From contig JAEUHQ010000082.1 in NCBI GenBank assembly GCA_016794565.1, forward strand, positions 1-64,000: 64,000 bases of DNA. Direction: 5' to 3'. How positions within the stretch are numbered: position 1 is the stretch's first letter; every line of letters starts with the position of its first letter. A program made the translations under genes and the position numbers. This document shows, in pieces, positions 36,211 through 45,423 of this stretch. The notes below the pieces were generated by a model that saw only the letters and a program-made list of their open reading frames with translations, was not told where the DNA came from and did not search any database. Source of the DNA: Planctomycetota bacterium. GTDB lineage: Bacteria > Planctomycetota > UBA1135 > UBA2386.

Positions 36211-37251
36211 TCAGCCGCCGACCGGCGCGCAGATGTGGTGGATCCCCTGCGTCGTGGTCAGCACCCCGTTGGGCGAGAACGGATCGAACACGATCCACTG
36301 CGTGAAGAACGACACGCCGATGTAGCCGGTGACCGCTGGCAGTTGCCAGGTGAAGGTGGCGAACCCGGTGCCCGGATTGCCACCGACCGTCACGTAGGCG
36401 CCGAGCCACGCCGGGTCGGTGCGCAGCATGCATCCCGACGCCGGGTATCCGAGCAACACCGAGACGTCGGTGGGGAACGGCGACGTGTTCGTCGTGCCCA
36501 TGATCCAGATCGCGAACTGCTGCACTGCGGCGTTCTGCAGTTCGTGCGTCCATGCGATGCCGGGCTCCATGATCTGGACGGTGCGGTTCTTCGGCGCGAT
36601 GCCACCGCCGCCGACGCAGGCGGAGCCGAAGTCGAGCATCACGCCGGGGCGCGCGTAGAACTTGGTCTTCAGGCCGACTCCCTGCTGCCACAGCCCCGTC
36701 GCCGCGCCGACGGAGCCGCTCTGGTGGACGCGCTGGGTGGCGGCGGTCGCCGTGAGCACACCATCGAAGTTGTAGAGAAACGGCTGGTTGTTGAACCCAT
36801 TGCCGTGAACGCGGATCTCGAGCACCAGCGGCCGCACACGATCCCACGTGAACAGCGTGGTGAACGGGATGTTGATGACCGGGCTGCCTTGGGCGCCCGC
36901 GGCGAGATTGATCGTCTGGAGCGGGGCAACGACGACCGGCGGGGTCGCATAGTTGTTGTCGAACGTCGACGTCATGCCCGACCCGAACCCGTGCCCGAGC
37001 AGCACTTCGCAAGTGATGGTCGTGGCGTTCGAGGTGAGACTCGAGCCCGCGAAGAACTCCACGCGCGTGAGTCGCATGGGTTCGGGGATCCACGTCTGCA
37101 GACTCGGGGCCGAGTACCACTGTTGGTAGCGCCCGACGCCGGCGGACCAAGGCAGGTTGACGTTGCCGAGAGAACCGGGAGGCACCATCGCGGTCGTCTG
37201 CGCGAATGCCGAAGCGGCGACGAGGCAGAGGGAGAAGAGGGCTCGCATCAT
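36211..37251 (-). CDS. Secreted hypothetical protein
   Basis: 346 residues with a signal peptide (MMRALFSLCLVAASAFAQ). The mature protein is beta-rich and ends with PVGG; it contains two regions of similar style (VEFFAGSSLTSNATTITCEV and WIMGTTNTSPFPTDVSVLL), as if two jelly-roll-like domains were joined. It resembles other secreted proteins of unknown function in such genomes, including the pseudogene at 41.2-41.9 kb in its C-terminal style (GIHHICAP against GIHVRVTT). Possibly a surface protein; not recognised. Confidence 0.8.
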   Translation of the reverse strand: MMRALFSLCLVAASAFAQTTAMVPPGSLGNVNLPWSAGVGRYQQWYSAPSLQTWIPEPMRLTRVEFFAGSSLTSNATTITCEVLLGHGFGSGMTSTFDNNYATPPVVVAPLQTINLAAGAQGSPVINIPFTTLFTWDRVRPLVLEIRVHGNGFNNQPFLYNFDGVLTATAATQRVHQSGSVGAATGLWQQGVGLKTKFYARPGVMLDFGSACVGGGGIAPKNRTVQIMEPGIAWTHELQNAAVQQFAIWIMGTTNTSPFPTDVSVLLGYPASGCMLRTDPAWLGAYVTVGGNPGTGFATFTWQLPAVTGYIGVSFFTQWIVFDPFSPNGVLTTTQGIHHICAPVGG

Positions 37252-37272
37252 GGGACTTCGCTCGAACGGAAG

Positions 37273-37278
37273 AGTCTA
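37273..37278 (-). promoter_or_regulatory. Putative -10 box TAGACT
   Basis: 21 nt separate this box from the ATG of the secreted protein at 36.2-37.3 kb. Identical hexamers precede the PhyH-fusion and FG-GAP genes. The -35 region is weak. Confidence 0.4.
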
Positions 37279-37387
37279 CCTTCGTCCGGAGCGGCGAGAC
37301 GACCGGGAAGCCGTCCGGGTGTGGCGCTCCTAGCGCCGCACCCGGACCGGGCAACATCCCATGGCGGCAGAGCCCCCGCCCGTGGAG

Positions 37388-38602
37388 TCAGCGGCGGACA
37401 CCGACCGGGGCCGGGGTCCCGACCACCGGACGGGGCCTGGCGACGCCGACCGCGCCGGCACCGGCGAGACCCGCGGCGGGCGCCGAGGCCGATTTGCTCG
37501 ACATGCCCATGGTGGAGAGGCCCGGCTGTGCCTTCACCGGCGTGTCGGCGATTCGCCGGCGCACGTCCTCGGGGCGATTGGCCTTCGTGACCGCGTCCTC
37601 GGCGGAAATCGTGTTCTCCCCGTAGAGACGGAGCAGTTCGTCCTCGAGCGTCGTCATCCCGTACTGCTTGCCCGTCTGCATCAGGTTGAGGATCTGCGCC
37701 GCCTTCGCCTCGCGGATCAACGAGCGCACGGCGTCGGTCGCGACGAGGATCTCGCGCGCCGCGACGCGGCCGCCGCCGACCTTCGGGACGAGCGTCTGGG
37801 ACACGACTCCCTGCAGCGTGCCCGCGAGCTGCACGCGCACTTGCTGCTGGGCGTCGGTCGGGAACACGTCGATGATGCGATCGACGGTCGAGATCGCGCT
37901 GGTCGTGTGAAGGGTTCCGAACACCAGGTGACCGGTCTCCGCGGCGCTGATCGCCATCGAGATGGTCTCGAGATCGCGCATCTCGCCGATCAGGATCACG
38001 TCCGGATCCTGGCGGAGCGCGCGACGCAGACCTTCACGGAACGTCGCGCAGTCGCTGCCGATCTGGCGTTGTGTCACGAAGCACTGCTTGTCCGGGTGGA
38101 TGAACTCGAGCGGATCCTCCATCGTCAGGATGTGGCCGTGCTCGGTCTGGTTGATGTAGTCGATCATCGCCGCGAGCGTCGTCGACTTGCCCGAGCCGGT
38201 CGGACCGGTGACGAGCACGAGCCCGCGCGGCTTCGCGGCGAGATCGAGGCAGATCTGCGGCAGACCAAGGCGCTTCGCGTCGGGAATCTCGTCGGGGATC
38301 TGGCGAACCACGAGGCCGGTCGCGTTCCGCTGGTGCAGGGCGTTCACCCGGAAACGGGCGAGGTCCTTCACCGCGTGCGAGAAGTCGATGTCCTTCTCCT
38401 TCTGGAAGCGTTCCCACTGCTCGGGCGCCATCAACTGCCGCGCGAGGTCGGCGGTCTGATCCGGCGACAGGCGGCCGAACTCGTCCTGGGGCACGACCTC
38501 CCCGTCGATGCGAAAACCCGGCGCGCTGCCGGCCTTGATGTGCAGGTCGGAAGCTCCCTTCCCGACCATGCCACGGAGCAGATCCTCGATCTTCAGCGAC
38601 AC
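37388..38602 (-). CDS. pilT: Type IV pilus retraction ATPase PilT
   Basis: 404 residues. N-terminal PAS-like part with ASDLHIKAGSAPGFRIDG; Walker A GPTGSGKST (133-141), Asp box TMEDPLEFIH, Walker B PDVILIGEMRD and His box GHLVFGTLHT. PilT hexamers power pilus retraction. The last 40 residues are an Ala/Gly/Pro-rich tail absent from standard PilT. No other pilus gene is in the window. It diverges from ppk, with a 217-nt gap. Confidence 0.95.
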   Translation of the reverse strand: MSLKIEDLLRGMVGKGASDLHIKAGSAPGFRIDGEVVPQDEFGRLSPDQTADLARQLMAPEQWERFQKEKDIDFSHAVKDLARFRVNALHQRNATGLVVRQIPDEIPDAKRLGLPQICLDLAAKPRGLVLVTGPTGSGKSTTLAAMIDYINQTEHGHILTMEDPLEFIHPDKQCFVTQRQIGSDCATFREGLRRALRQDPDVILIGEMRDLETISMAISAAETGHLVFGTLHTTSAISTVDRIIDVFPTDAQQQVRVQLAGTLQGVVSQTLVPKVGGGRVAAREILVATDAVRSLIREAKAAQILNLMQTGKQYGMTTLEDELLRLYGENTISAEDAVTKANRPEDVRRRIADTPVKAQPGLSTMGMSSKSASAPAAGLAGAGAVGVARPRPVVGTPAPVGVRR

Positions 38603-38819
38603 GTGTGACTCCCCTTCGAGTGGTGGCGCCGATCCGATCCAAGACCGTGATCGGAAGGGACTTCCATCCAGCTTGACGCAACGGCGTCGTCGCTGACCCA
38701 GCCTGGGACCGCACCGGGCGACCGACCGGTGGGAACCAAGACTCCGTGAAGACGGGCGGCGCCGGTGGCTCGCGGACCGCGGGTGCGGTCGAATCGGCGC
38801 CGATAGAGACGAGGCCCGA

Positions 38820-41168
38820 ATGACCGAACTGCAGAAGCTCGAGCTTGCCCGAATGATCGACGAAAGCCTCGGCCGTCAACACCGCCAGCCCGACCCGGCG
38901 TCGCCCCCTCCTACCGGTGGCGGCGCGGCACCCGATCCAGTCCCGACTCCGACGCCTGCGCCGGCGTCGGCGGCGCCGGTCGGAGCCGCACCGGCGACAC
39001 CGACGGGCCCCACGCCCGCCGCCCCGATCACGGCGCCGATCGCGCAGCTCGACCGAACGACACTCTTCGTGAACCGCGAGCAGTCGTGGCTCGCCTTCAA
39101 CCGGCGCGTCCTCGAGGAAGCCGAAGATCCGACGAATGCCCTCCTCGAACGAGTGAAGTTCCTCGCCATCTCGAGCACGAACCTCGACGAGTTCTTCGAG
39201 ATCCGCGTGGCCGGCGTGATGGAGCTCGTCGACGCAGGTCTGCAGGGCGAGAACCCGGACGGGATCAAGCCTCAAGAGGAACTCGACCGGGTTCGTTCCA
39301 CCGCCCACGCGTTCACGACGGCGATGCACCGCACGTGGCGGGAACTGCTCGTGCCCGAACTCGCGAAGGTCGGCATCGAGTTCCGCCAGGTCCGGATGCT
39401 CGGGGTCGCCCAACAACGGTGGCTCGACTCGTACTTCCAGCGCGAGATCTACCCGATCCTCACACCACTCGCGGTCGACCCGGCGCATCCGTTCCCGGTC
39501 CTCCTCAACAAGTCGCTCAATCTCGCGGTCCTCCTGCTGGATCCGCGCCAGGCGCGCCGCGCGCACCGCATGGCCGTCGTGCAGGTACCACGATCGCTGC
39601 CGCGCATCCTGCGGCTGCCGGAGATCGAGGGGCAACGCGCTTACGTGTTCACCGCGGACATCGTGCAGGAGAACCTGCGCGCGCTGTTCCCCGGCCTGGA
39701 GGTCATCCACGTCAGCACGTTCCGCGTGACGCGCGACAGCAATCTCGATGTCGACGAAGTGCAGGGCACCGACCTGATGAGCTCGATCGAGAAGGAGCTC
39801 GTGAAGCGTCGCCGCGGCGAACCCGTTCGCATCGAGATCGACTCCGGTGCGCATCCCGATGTCATCGAGCGCTTCCTGAAGGCGTTCAACCTCGAGATGG
39901 ACGACGTCTATCTCTGCGACGGCCCGGTGAACCTCGGCCGCATCATGGAGCTGCACCAGATCGTCGAGCAGCCCGAGCTGAAGGACCCGCCGGCGCCGCC
40001 GCGGCGCGTCTGGAACTGGACGTCCGCGGACGAGCTCTTCACGGATCTCCGCGACGGCGACATCCTGCTCCACCATCCCTACGAGTCGTTCTCGACCGTC
40101 GAGGACTTTGTGCGCTTCGCGGCCCGCGACCCGAAGGTGCTCGCGATCAAGCAGACGATCTACCGCGCCGGCGCCAAGAACCCGATGGTCGAGTCGCTGA
40201 TCGAAGCAGCACAGCAGCGCAAGCAAGTGACGGCGATCGTGGAGCTGAAGGCGCGCTTCGACGAAGAAGCCAACATCCAGTGGGCGCGCCGTATGGAGCA
40301 GGCAGGCGTACACGTCGTCTACGGCATCGTCGGCATGAAGACGCACGCGAAGTGCACCCTCGTGGTGCGACGCGACGACGACGGAATCCGCCGCTACTGC
40401 CACCTCGGCACCGGCAACTACAACCCGTCCACCGCGCGCCTCTACACGGACATCGGCCTGCTCACGGCGCGCGCCGACATCGGCGAAGAAGTCGCCGAGA
40501 CGTTCAACATGATCACCGGCTACACGCGCGTGCCCCAGATGGAGCACCTGCTCGTCGCGCCGTTCACGCTGCGCGACAAGGTCCTGCAGCTGATCCGCAA
40601 CGAAGTCGACAACAAGAAGGCCGGCAAGCCGGCAGCGATCCGCGCGAAGCTGAACAACCTCGCCGACCCGCAGGTCATCGCCGCTCTCTACGAGGCGTCG
40701 CGCGCAGGTGTGCGCATCCAGTTGTGCGTGCGGAGTGTCTGCTGCCTCCGGCCGGGCGTGCCCGGTCTGAGCGACAACATCTCGGTCGTCGCGATCGTCG
40801 ACCGGTTCCTCGAGCACAGCCGCGTCTACTACTTCGAGAACGCCGGCAACCCGCTCGTCTACCTCAGCTCGGCGGACTGGATGATGCGCAACCTCGACCG
40901 CCGCGTCGAAGTCGCCGCCCCGATCCTCGACCCGGAGCTGAAGAAGCGCGTGATCGACGAGGTGCTCGGCATGGCCCTCAACGACAACGTGAAGGCGCGG
41001 CGGGTGCTCGCGAACGGACAGAGCGAGCGCATCGTCCGGGCCGACGGCGAACCCGCGCTGCGCGGCCAAGCCGCGCTGCTGGATCTCACGCAGAAGCAGC
41101 CGGAATCGACGCCCGAGGGTGGTGTCTCCGAACCGCAGAAGCGCCGCAAGAAGAAGAAGCGCGTGTGA
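38820..41168 (+). CDS. ppk1: Polyphosphate kinase 1
   Basis: 782 residues. Makes polyphosphate from ATP. The PPK1 N-domain begins at about residue 80 (LFVNREQSWLAFNRRVLEEA), then NLDEFFEIRVAG; the catalytic half holds YRAGAKNPMVESLIEAA, KARFDEEANI, MKTHAKC with the phosphorylated histidine, RRYCHLGTGNYNP, and DRFLEHSRVYYF. Residues 20-78 form a Pro/Ala-rich extension that normal PPK1 lacks, and the C-terminus ends in a basic KRRKKKKRV. ATG 38820 starts a good helix and is kept, though a later start cannot be excluded. No exopolyphosphatase gene is nearby. Confidence 0.96.
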   Translation: MTELQKLELARMIDESLGRQHRQPDPASPPPTGGGAAPDPVPTPTPAPASAAPVGAAPATPTGPTPAAPITAPIAQLDRTTLFVNREQSWLAFNRRVLEEAEDPTNALLERVKFLAISSTNLDEFFEIRVAGVMELVDAGLQGENPDGIKPQEELDRVRSTAHAFTTAMHRTWRELLVPELAKVGIEFRQVRMLGVAQQRWLDSYFQREIYPILTPLAVDPAHPFPVLLNKSLNLAVLLLDPRQARRAHRMAVVQVPRSLPRILRLPEIEGQRAYVFTADIVQENLRALFPGLEVIHVSTFRVTRDSNLDVDEVQGTDLMSSIEKELVKRRRGEPVRIEIDSGAHPDVIERFLKAFNLEMDDVYLCDGPVNLGRIMELHQIVEQPELKDPPAPPRRVWNWTSADELFTDLRDGDILLHHPYESFSTVEDFVRFAARDPKVLAIKQTIYRAGAKNPMVESLIEAAQQRKQVTAIVELKARFDEEANIQWARRMEQAGVHVVYGIVGMKTHAKCTLVVRRDDDGIRRYCHLGTGNYNPSTARLYTDIGLLTARADIGEEVAETFNMITGYTRVPQMEHLLVAPFTLRDKVLQLIRNEVDNKKAGKPAAIRAKLNNLADPQVIAALYEASRAGVRIQLCVRSVCCLRPGVPGLSDNISVVAIVDRFLEHSRVYYFENAGNPLVYLSSADWMMRNLDRRVEVAAPILDPELKKRVIDEVLGMALNDNVKARRVLANGQSERIVRADGEPALRGQAALLDLTQKQPESTPEGGVSEPQKRRKKKKRV

Positions 41169-41191
41169 CGGACGGCGGTTCGCGATCGCGC

Positions 41192-41940
41192 TCAGTTGTG
41201 ACGCGGACGTGGATGCCGTTCGTGACGCAGGGCTGGCTCGTCACGGGCCGAGGGCCGAGGAAAATGCATGAAGAGTTCGAAGCCAGGCACGTTCGGCAGC
41301 ACGAGGTTGCTGGTCACGATGCCGGCCGAATTCGCGGCGGCACCGAACAACGGCTAGTCCGTGGCGATGCCGAGCTCGCAGTTGGTACCCGGCGCCGACG
41401 GTCGGAAACGAGTCGATGGCGGCGCCGGTCACGAGGTTGAACTTCAACGGTCCGCATGGGCGTCCCATCCGTGCCCGTCCGCGTCCTGGGTGACCAGCGC
41501 CTGGATGCCCGAGCGCCGGTCGAGAACCGACGGGTGCCATGGCGCCGGTCGACAGATCGATGCGGAGGAAGCGATCGAAGTTGTTCGTACCGTTCGCGAC
41601 CCCAGCAGTTCGCCGGCGTTCGGGCCGTCCGCGAGACCGCGCACGTCAACGCTGCCGTGCGTCCGGAACGGCGACCCGACGCCCGTGACCGGATCGATCT
41701 TGTCGAGATTCGTCACGTCCCCACTTGGCGGTGGCGCAGCAGGGGAGTCCTTCACGGTCATCCCCTTCGCCAACGGTACGCCGGACGGGCCGAGCACGCA
41801 GGGGGAGCCGGTCGTCGCGTAGATGGCGTGTCCTTGTCCGCTGCGTTTCACTGCGAGCAGCCTGGGCTCGAAGCGGCCGGGACACGGTCGCGATCAAGGC
41901 GACCAACAGGGCAAGAAGGCGGAAGGGCGTCGTCGGGGAT
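41192..41940 (-). pseudogene. Frameshifted remnant of a secreted repeat protein
   Basis: Recognisable protein fragments run on from one frame to another. First a signal peptide, RLLALLVALIATVSRPLRAQ, around 41865-41915. Then, in a second frame, HAIYATTGSPCVLGPSGVP and VTNLDKIDPVTGVGSPF, then DVRGLADGPNAGELLG. Then, in a third frame, TNNFDRFLRIDLSTGAMAPVG and LKFNLVTGAAIDSFPTVGAGY, and last SAGIVTSNLVLPNVPGFELF with a stop inside the GIATD*PLFG segment. The repeating KIDPVTG/RIDLSTG units are those of DUF4394- or NHL-like beta-propellers. At least three frameshifts and one stop make it non-functional, unless the assembly is wrong here. No intact start codon was found. Confidence 0.75.
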
Positions 41941-42094
41941 CCGGTCGCAGGGAGAGTCCAGCCATCGAGGCTCCCGCCTTGCTGACACGGCGCGAGAACG
42001 GCGCGCGCACCGACCCGCAACGCCCACCGGCCCGGCAGCCACCGCGGACCCGCCCGACCGGACTCCGGCCCGACCGGACGGGGCGGCGCCAACG

Positions 42095-42137
42095 AAAAAC
42101 CCCTCAGGACTGCCGTGTTGCGGCCTTCCTGAAGGGT
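42095..42137 (-). terminator. Rho-independent terminator of tRNA-Asp
   Basis: On the minus strand ACCCTTCAGGA pairs with TCCTGAGGGGT around a loop of about 17 nt, followed by five T. It begins 7 nt after the tRNA CCA end. Confidence 0.85.
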
Positions 42138-42143
42138 CTTGAG

Positions 42144-42220
<77 letters not shown>

Positions 42221-42239
42221 ACGCCGTGAGGGGCCGCAG

Positions 42240-42267
42240 ATGCTAGCCACGAGGGCGCCCTTTGCAA
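42240..42267 (-). promoter_or_regulatory. Promoter of tRNA-Asp
   Basis: TTGCAA (42262-42267) and TAGCAT (42240-42245) 16 nt apart; initiation near 42233 would leave a 5' leader of about 13 nt. It supports TAGCAT as a genuine -10 sequence in this genome. Confidence 0.65.
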
Positions 42268-42322
42268 GCACGCATCTGTCCTCTCGCCCTGCGGCCTCCG
42301 GCCTCCGGCTCGCAAAGTAAAT

Positions 42323-42348
42323 CGGCCGCCGGGCCAACCCGGCGGCCG
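42323..42348. repeat. Perfect 11-bp GC hairpin
   Basis: CGGCCGCCGGG, loop CCAA, CCCGGCGGCCG. Very stable on either strand. It lies between tRNA-Asp and the divergent gene at 42.5 kb, where no convergent ends need termination, so its role is unclear. On the minus strand it is followed by ATTTACTTT, which could give weak termination of stray transcripts. Confidence 0.6.
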
Positions 42349-42477
42349 AAGCCACTCTTCGCTCTCTCGTGTCGAACCGGCTGCTGTTCCGCGGGCTCTT
42401 GCGAACCCACCTGCAGCAACCGTCTCGCTTGATACTGTCGTTAGGCCGCGACGTTTCACGACCCAAGCCCCGGCCCC

Positions 42478-43497
42478 ATGTCTGCCTCGCTGTCCGCGCC
42501 ACTCCGACTCGACTTCGCCGGCGCCAAGGGCGGTCGCACACCACACTTGTCGGTGGACGGGATGACGCCCGCGGGACCGAACCTGTCGCATTGGCCCGGC
42601 AACCGTACGCCCGCCAGGTGGAGAGCCGACCTGAGCACCGGGATCGCCCTGAAGTTCGCGCGAGCCGACGAAGCCGAGCGCCGCTCGTTCCTCGGCGACG
42701 CCGCCTGGGTCGTCAACGACCACTACGACACGGACGGCTTCGGCTCGTTGCTCGCGGTGCTGCAGCCCGGGGTCGCGTTCGCCCATGAGGAACTGCTGCT
42801 CGCCGCGGCCGCCGCCGGAGACTTCGGCACCTGGCAGACGCGGCGTGCCTTCGCGATCGATCGGATCGTCGCCCACCTCGCCGCCCCGGCGTCGCCGGTG
42901 GGGCGGGAGTTCGCGCAAGTGACCGATCCGGACGAACTGTCCCTCCGGCGCTACCGCTGGCTGCTCGACCACGCCGACGAAGTGCTCCGCCAGCCGAAGA
43001 CGTTCGACGCACTGTTCCGCGACGAGATGGAGCAGGTGCATCGCGAGATCGACGCCGCGCTCGCCGGCGAGGTCGATCGGCAGCGCCACGACTCCATCGG
43101 CCTCTCGGTCGTCGCGACCCGCGGCGCTCTCCATCGGATGACGCTGAACACGGTTGCCGGGGCGTTCCGAGTTCTGCACGTCGCGCGCGGCTCGGACGGC
43201 ATTCGCTACCGGTACCACGACCGGACCGAGAGCTGGTTCGACCTGCTGACGTTCCATCCGTTGCCGCGCCGCGACCTGCGCCAGCTCGCGGCGCAACTGT
43301 CCGACCTCGAGCCACCGAGCGACGGCGCCAGTTGGAACGCGGATCCGCCGACGGAACCGATCCCCGAACTGTACTTCGGGGTGCCGAGCGCCCAGGAATA
43401 CGGCCGCATCACGCGCGACCTGCGTCCGAGCAGACTGTCCCACGATCGGGTGGCCTCGACGATCGCGGCATTCTTCGCCGCACCACCGGCGCCGTGA
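42478..43497 (+). CDS. Conserved hypothetical protein (possibly DUF6687)
   Basis: 339 residues, cytoplasmic. The N-terminus has LSHWPGNRTPARWRADLSTG and a short acidic motif NDHYDTDGFGS (about 80-90) reminiscent of DHH-type metal-binding hydrolases, which suggested the tentative DUF6687 assignment. The C-terminal half has FRVLHVARGSDGIRYRYHDR and WFDLLTF. A GATACT -10-like hexamer lies at 42431-42436. It stands alone between tRNA-Asp and a lipoprotein gene. The hydrolase idea rests on the motif only. Confidence 0.75.
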   Translation: MSASLSAPLRLDFAGAKGGRTPHLSVDGMTPAGPNLSHWPGNRTPARWRADLSTGIALKFARADEAERRSFLGDAAWVVNDHYDTDGFGSLLAVLQPGVAFAHEELLLAAAAAGDFGTWQTRRAFAIDRIVAHLAAPASPVGREFAQVTDPDELSLRRYRWLLDHADEVLRQPKTFDALFRDEMEQVHREIDAALAGEVDRQRHDSIGLSVVATRGALHRMTLNTVAGAFRVLHVARGSDGIRYRYHDRTESWFDLLTFHPLPRRDLRQLAAQLSDLEPPSDGASWNADPPTEPIPELYFGVPSAQEYGRITRDLRPSRLSHDRVASTIAAFFAAPPAP

Positions 43498-43547
43498 CCG
43501 CGAGAGCGCTGGCACCCGACGCGCGGCGAAGCCATCATCGCGGCCCG

Positions 43548-44510
43548 ATGACCACCCGGCGGATCCTGTCGCTCGCTGCCGTTGCGCTGTTCTCGGCATG
43601 CGGCGGCCACGCACTGCTCGAAGACACGAGCGGTCGCTTCCGCCTCGTCGCACGGGTCCGGGCGACCGACACGGCGGCGACGCGTTCGGCTCTGCGTGAA
43701 GGCATCGCGGCGCACTCGGCGGCGCTCCTGTTCGCCACCGACAGCGAAGCGGGCGCACCGACGGATGGAGTCGGCGTCCCGGTGGTCGCGATCGGGACTT
43801 CGTCGTCGAGCACGACGCAGCCTGCCGTCCTCGTCGTCGAACGCACCGGGGCCGACGTCGCCGTGCAGCTGGCGCTGCTCGCCTGCTCCGGCATCTCGAT
43901 CCCGAAACAGCTCCCGCTCGGCGCCGAGGTCCAAAGGAGCGTCCCGGACGCTCGACCGACGAACCGGCCCGCCCCGGGCGACGTCGTGATCGAACTCCTC
44001 CGCCAGCAGCACGCAGCAGTGCTCGCGATTCCGCCCACGACCGACGTCGTCTTCCGGATCGGGTTCGTCCACCTCGACGCCGACGACCCGTGGCAGCTCC
44101 GTGTACGCGCCGATGTCGAGGAGGCGGCGCATCGCTACCACCAGCTCGAGCTGACGACTCGCTGCGCGAACGGGGATCCTGCGAAGCACGCGGCCATCGT
44201 TCGTGAACTGGCGGGGAACGGCTGCCGCGCGATCCTCGTCGGCGCGAACGACCCGGCGCCGGCGTCCTCGATCGCTGACGAATTGCGCGAGCATTCGGTT
44301 GCCCTGGTCGTGGTCGCACGGCACGTACGCGAGAGCGCAGCGACGAGTTGCGTGGGTCCGGACCAGGTCGTGCTCGGCACCGCGGCGGGCGAAGCCGCCG
44401 CGTCGCTCCTGCCACGCGGAGGTGCGATCATCGAGGTCCACGGCGACCCGGCATCGCCGCTGCTCGTCCCGCGCCGCCAGGGTTTCGCGGCGGCGCTCGG
44501 GCTGAAGTAG
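43548..44510 (+). CDS. Lipoprotein resembling a permuted periplasmic sugar-binding protein
   Basis: 320 residues; signal peptide ending in LFSAC (C18). The second half (about 165-320) reads like the N-terminal lobe of a RbsB-type binding protein: FRIGFVHLDADDPWQ, HRYHQLELTTRCANGDP, GCRAILVGANDP, CVGPDQVVLGTAAGEAAA, ending at the hinge-like RRQGFAAALG. The first half (about 40-140: AATRSALREGIAAHSAALLF, VPVVAIGTS, RTGADVAVQLALLACSGI) resembles the C-terminal lobe of the same fold. The lobes thus appear in swapped order. It could bind a ligand in the periplasm without a transporter; no permease is nearby. Confidence 0.7.
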   Translation: MTTRRILSLAAVALFSACGGHALLEDTSGRFRLVARVRATDTAATRSALREGIAAHSAALLFATDSEAGAPTDGVGVPVVAIGTSSSSTTQPAVLVVERTGADVAVQLALLACSGISIPKQLPLGAEVQRSVPDARPTNRPAPGDVVIELLRQQHAAVLAIPPTTDVVFRIGFVHLDADDPWQLRVRADVEEAAHRYHQLELTTRCANGDPAKHAAIVRELAGNGCRAILVGANDPAPASSIADELREHSVALVVVARHVRESAATSCVGPDQVVLGTAAGEAAASLLPRGGAIIEVHGDPASPLLVPRRQGFAAALGLK

Positions 44511-44530
44511 CCGCGCCACGCTCGGACACG

Positions 44531-45391
44531 ATGTCCAGATCCTCCTTCAAGTACTGGATCGTGCGCTTCGTGCTCGGGATCACCCTCATCGTGGCCGCCG
44601 GGAGCGGCGTGTTCCGCACACTGGCCGCGGACTTCGACCCGATGGGTCTCGCGACGTTCCTGCCCGCCTTCGTCGGATTCGCGCTCGCGATGTCCTCGAT
44701 CACGCCGCTGGTACGCCTCTCCACCGTGCAAGCGCGAGTCCGACGCGAATGGTCGACGGCGGCATCGGCCGAGTTCGCGCGGGCGTCGCTGCCGCGCCGC
44801 GTTTGGTACCTCATGGCATCGATCGCCGAGGCCGACGGCCCGATGACCACGATCGAGCGGGAGACCATCCGTTCGTTCCTGCTGGAACGCTTCCTCGAGC
44901 CCGACGACGCCGATGCGCTCCGCACCTGGGAAGCCCAGCCCCTGCCCGTCACCGACCGCATCGGCCTCGCCGCCCGCATCGCGACAGGGCTCTCCGACCA
45001 GGAGAGCGACTCGTTGTTCTGCTGGTGCTGCCTCGTTGCCTTCGCCGACGACTCGTTCCGTGAACGCGAACATGCGGCGCTGCAGGACGTCGCGAAGGGC
45101 CTGGGCCTCGAATCGGAGCGGGCGCGGTTCCTGTTCCATCTCGCGCGAGCGCAGCACCTCGACGGCCGCGCCGGGCCGGCGCGTCGGACGCCGCCCGACG
45201 CACGCGCGCACGCCCTGTCCGTGCTCGGCTTGCCCGTGGACGCGACGAAGGAGGCGATCCGCAAGCGGCACCGACAGCTCGCGCGCCAGTTCCACCCGGA
45301 CGTCCACACGAATCTCGGTCCCGTGGCCCAGCGCGAGGCGACGGAGCGGTTCCAGGAGATCCAGCGCGCGTACGAGATCCTGAGCGGTTGA
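44531..45391 (+). CDS. TerB-like / DnaJ-domain membrane protein
   Basis: 286 residues. Two N-terminal membrane helices (about 8-28 and 42-62), a TerB-like helical domain (about 85-205: WYLMASIAEADGPMTTIERE, FADDSFREREHAALQDVA), and a C-terminal J domain of about 60 residues with the HPD motif H255-P256-D257. This is the DjlA-like layout, in which a membrane-bound J protein recruits DnaK; there are two helices here instead of one. The J domain is complete enough to stimulate Hsp70. It lies 20 nt after the binding-protein gene and 32 nt before osmC. Confidence 0.88.
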   Translation: MSRSSFKYWIVRFVLGITLIVAAGSGVFRTLAADFDPMGLATFLPAFVGFALAMSSITPLVRLSTVQARVRREWSTAASAEFARASLPRRVWYLMASIAEADGPMTTIERETIRSFLLERFLEPDDADALRTWEAQPLPVTDRIGLAARIATGLSDQESDSLFCWCCLVAFADDSFREREHAALQDVAKGLGLESERARFLFHLARAQHLDGRAGPARRTPPDARAHALSVLGLPVDATKEAIRKRHRQLARQFHPDVHTNLGPVAQREATERFQEIQRAYEILSG

Positions 45392-45423
45392 CCCGCGTTC
45401 GCGTAGGCTGACGGCTCACGACC

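Noticed and set aside
38034-41069. 1011-codon minus-strand open frame over ppk1 and pilT
   Set aside because: His/Asp/Arg-rich shadow; ppk1 on the other strand has every catalytic motif.
42052-42079. Direct repeat GCCCGACCGGAC near the pseudogene
   Set aside because: Two short copies in GC-rich sequence with no further units; not a repeat array.
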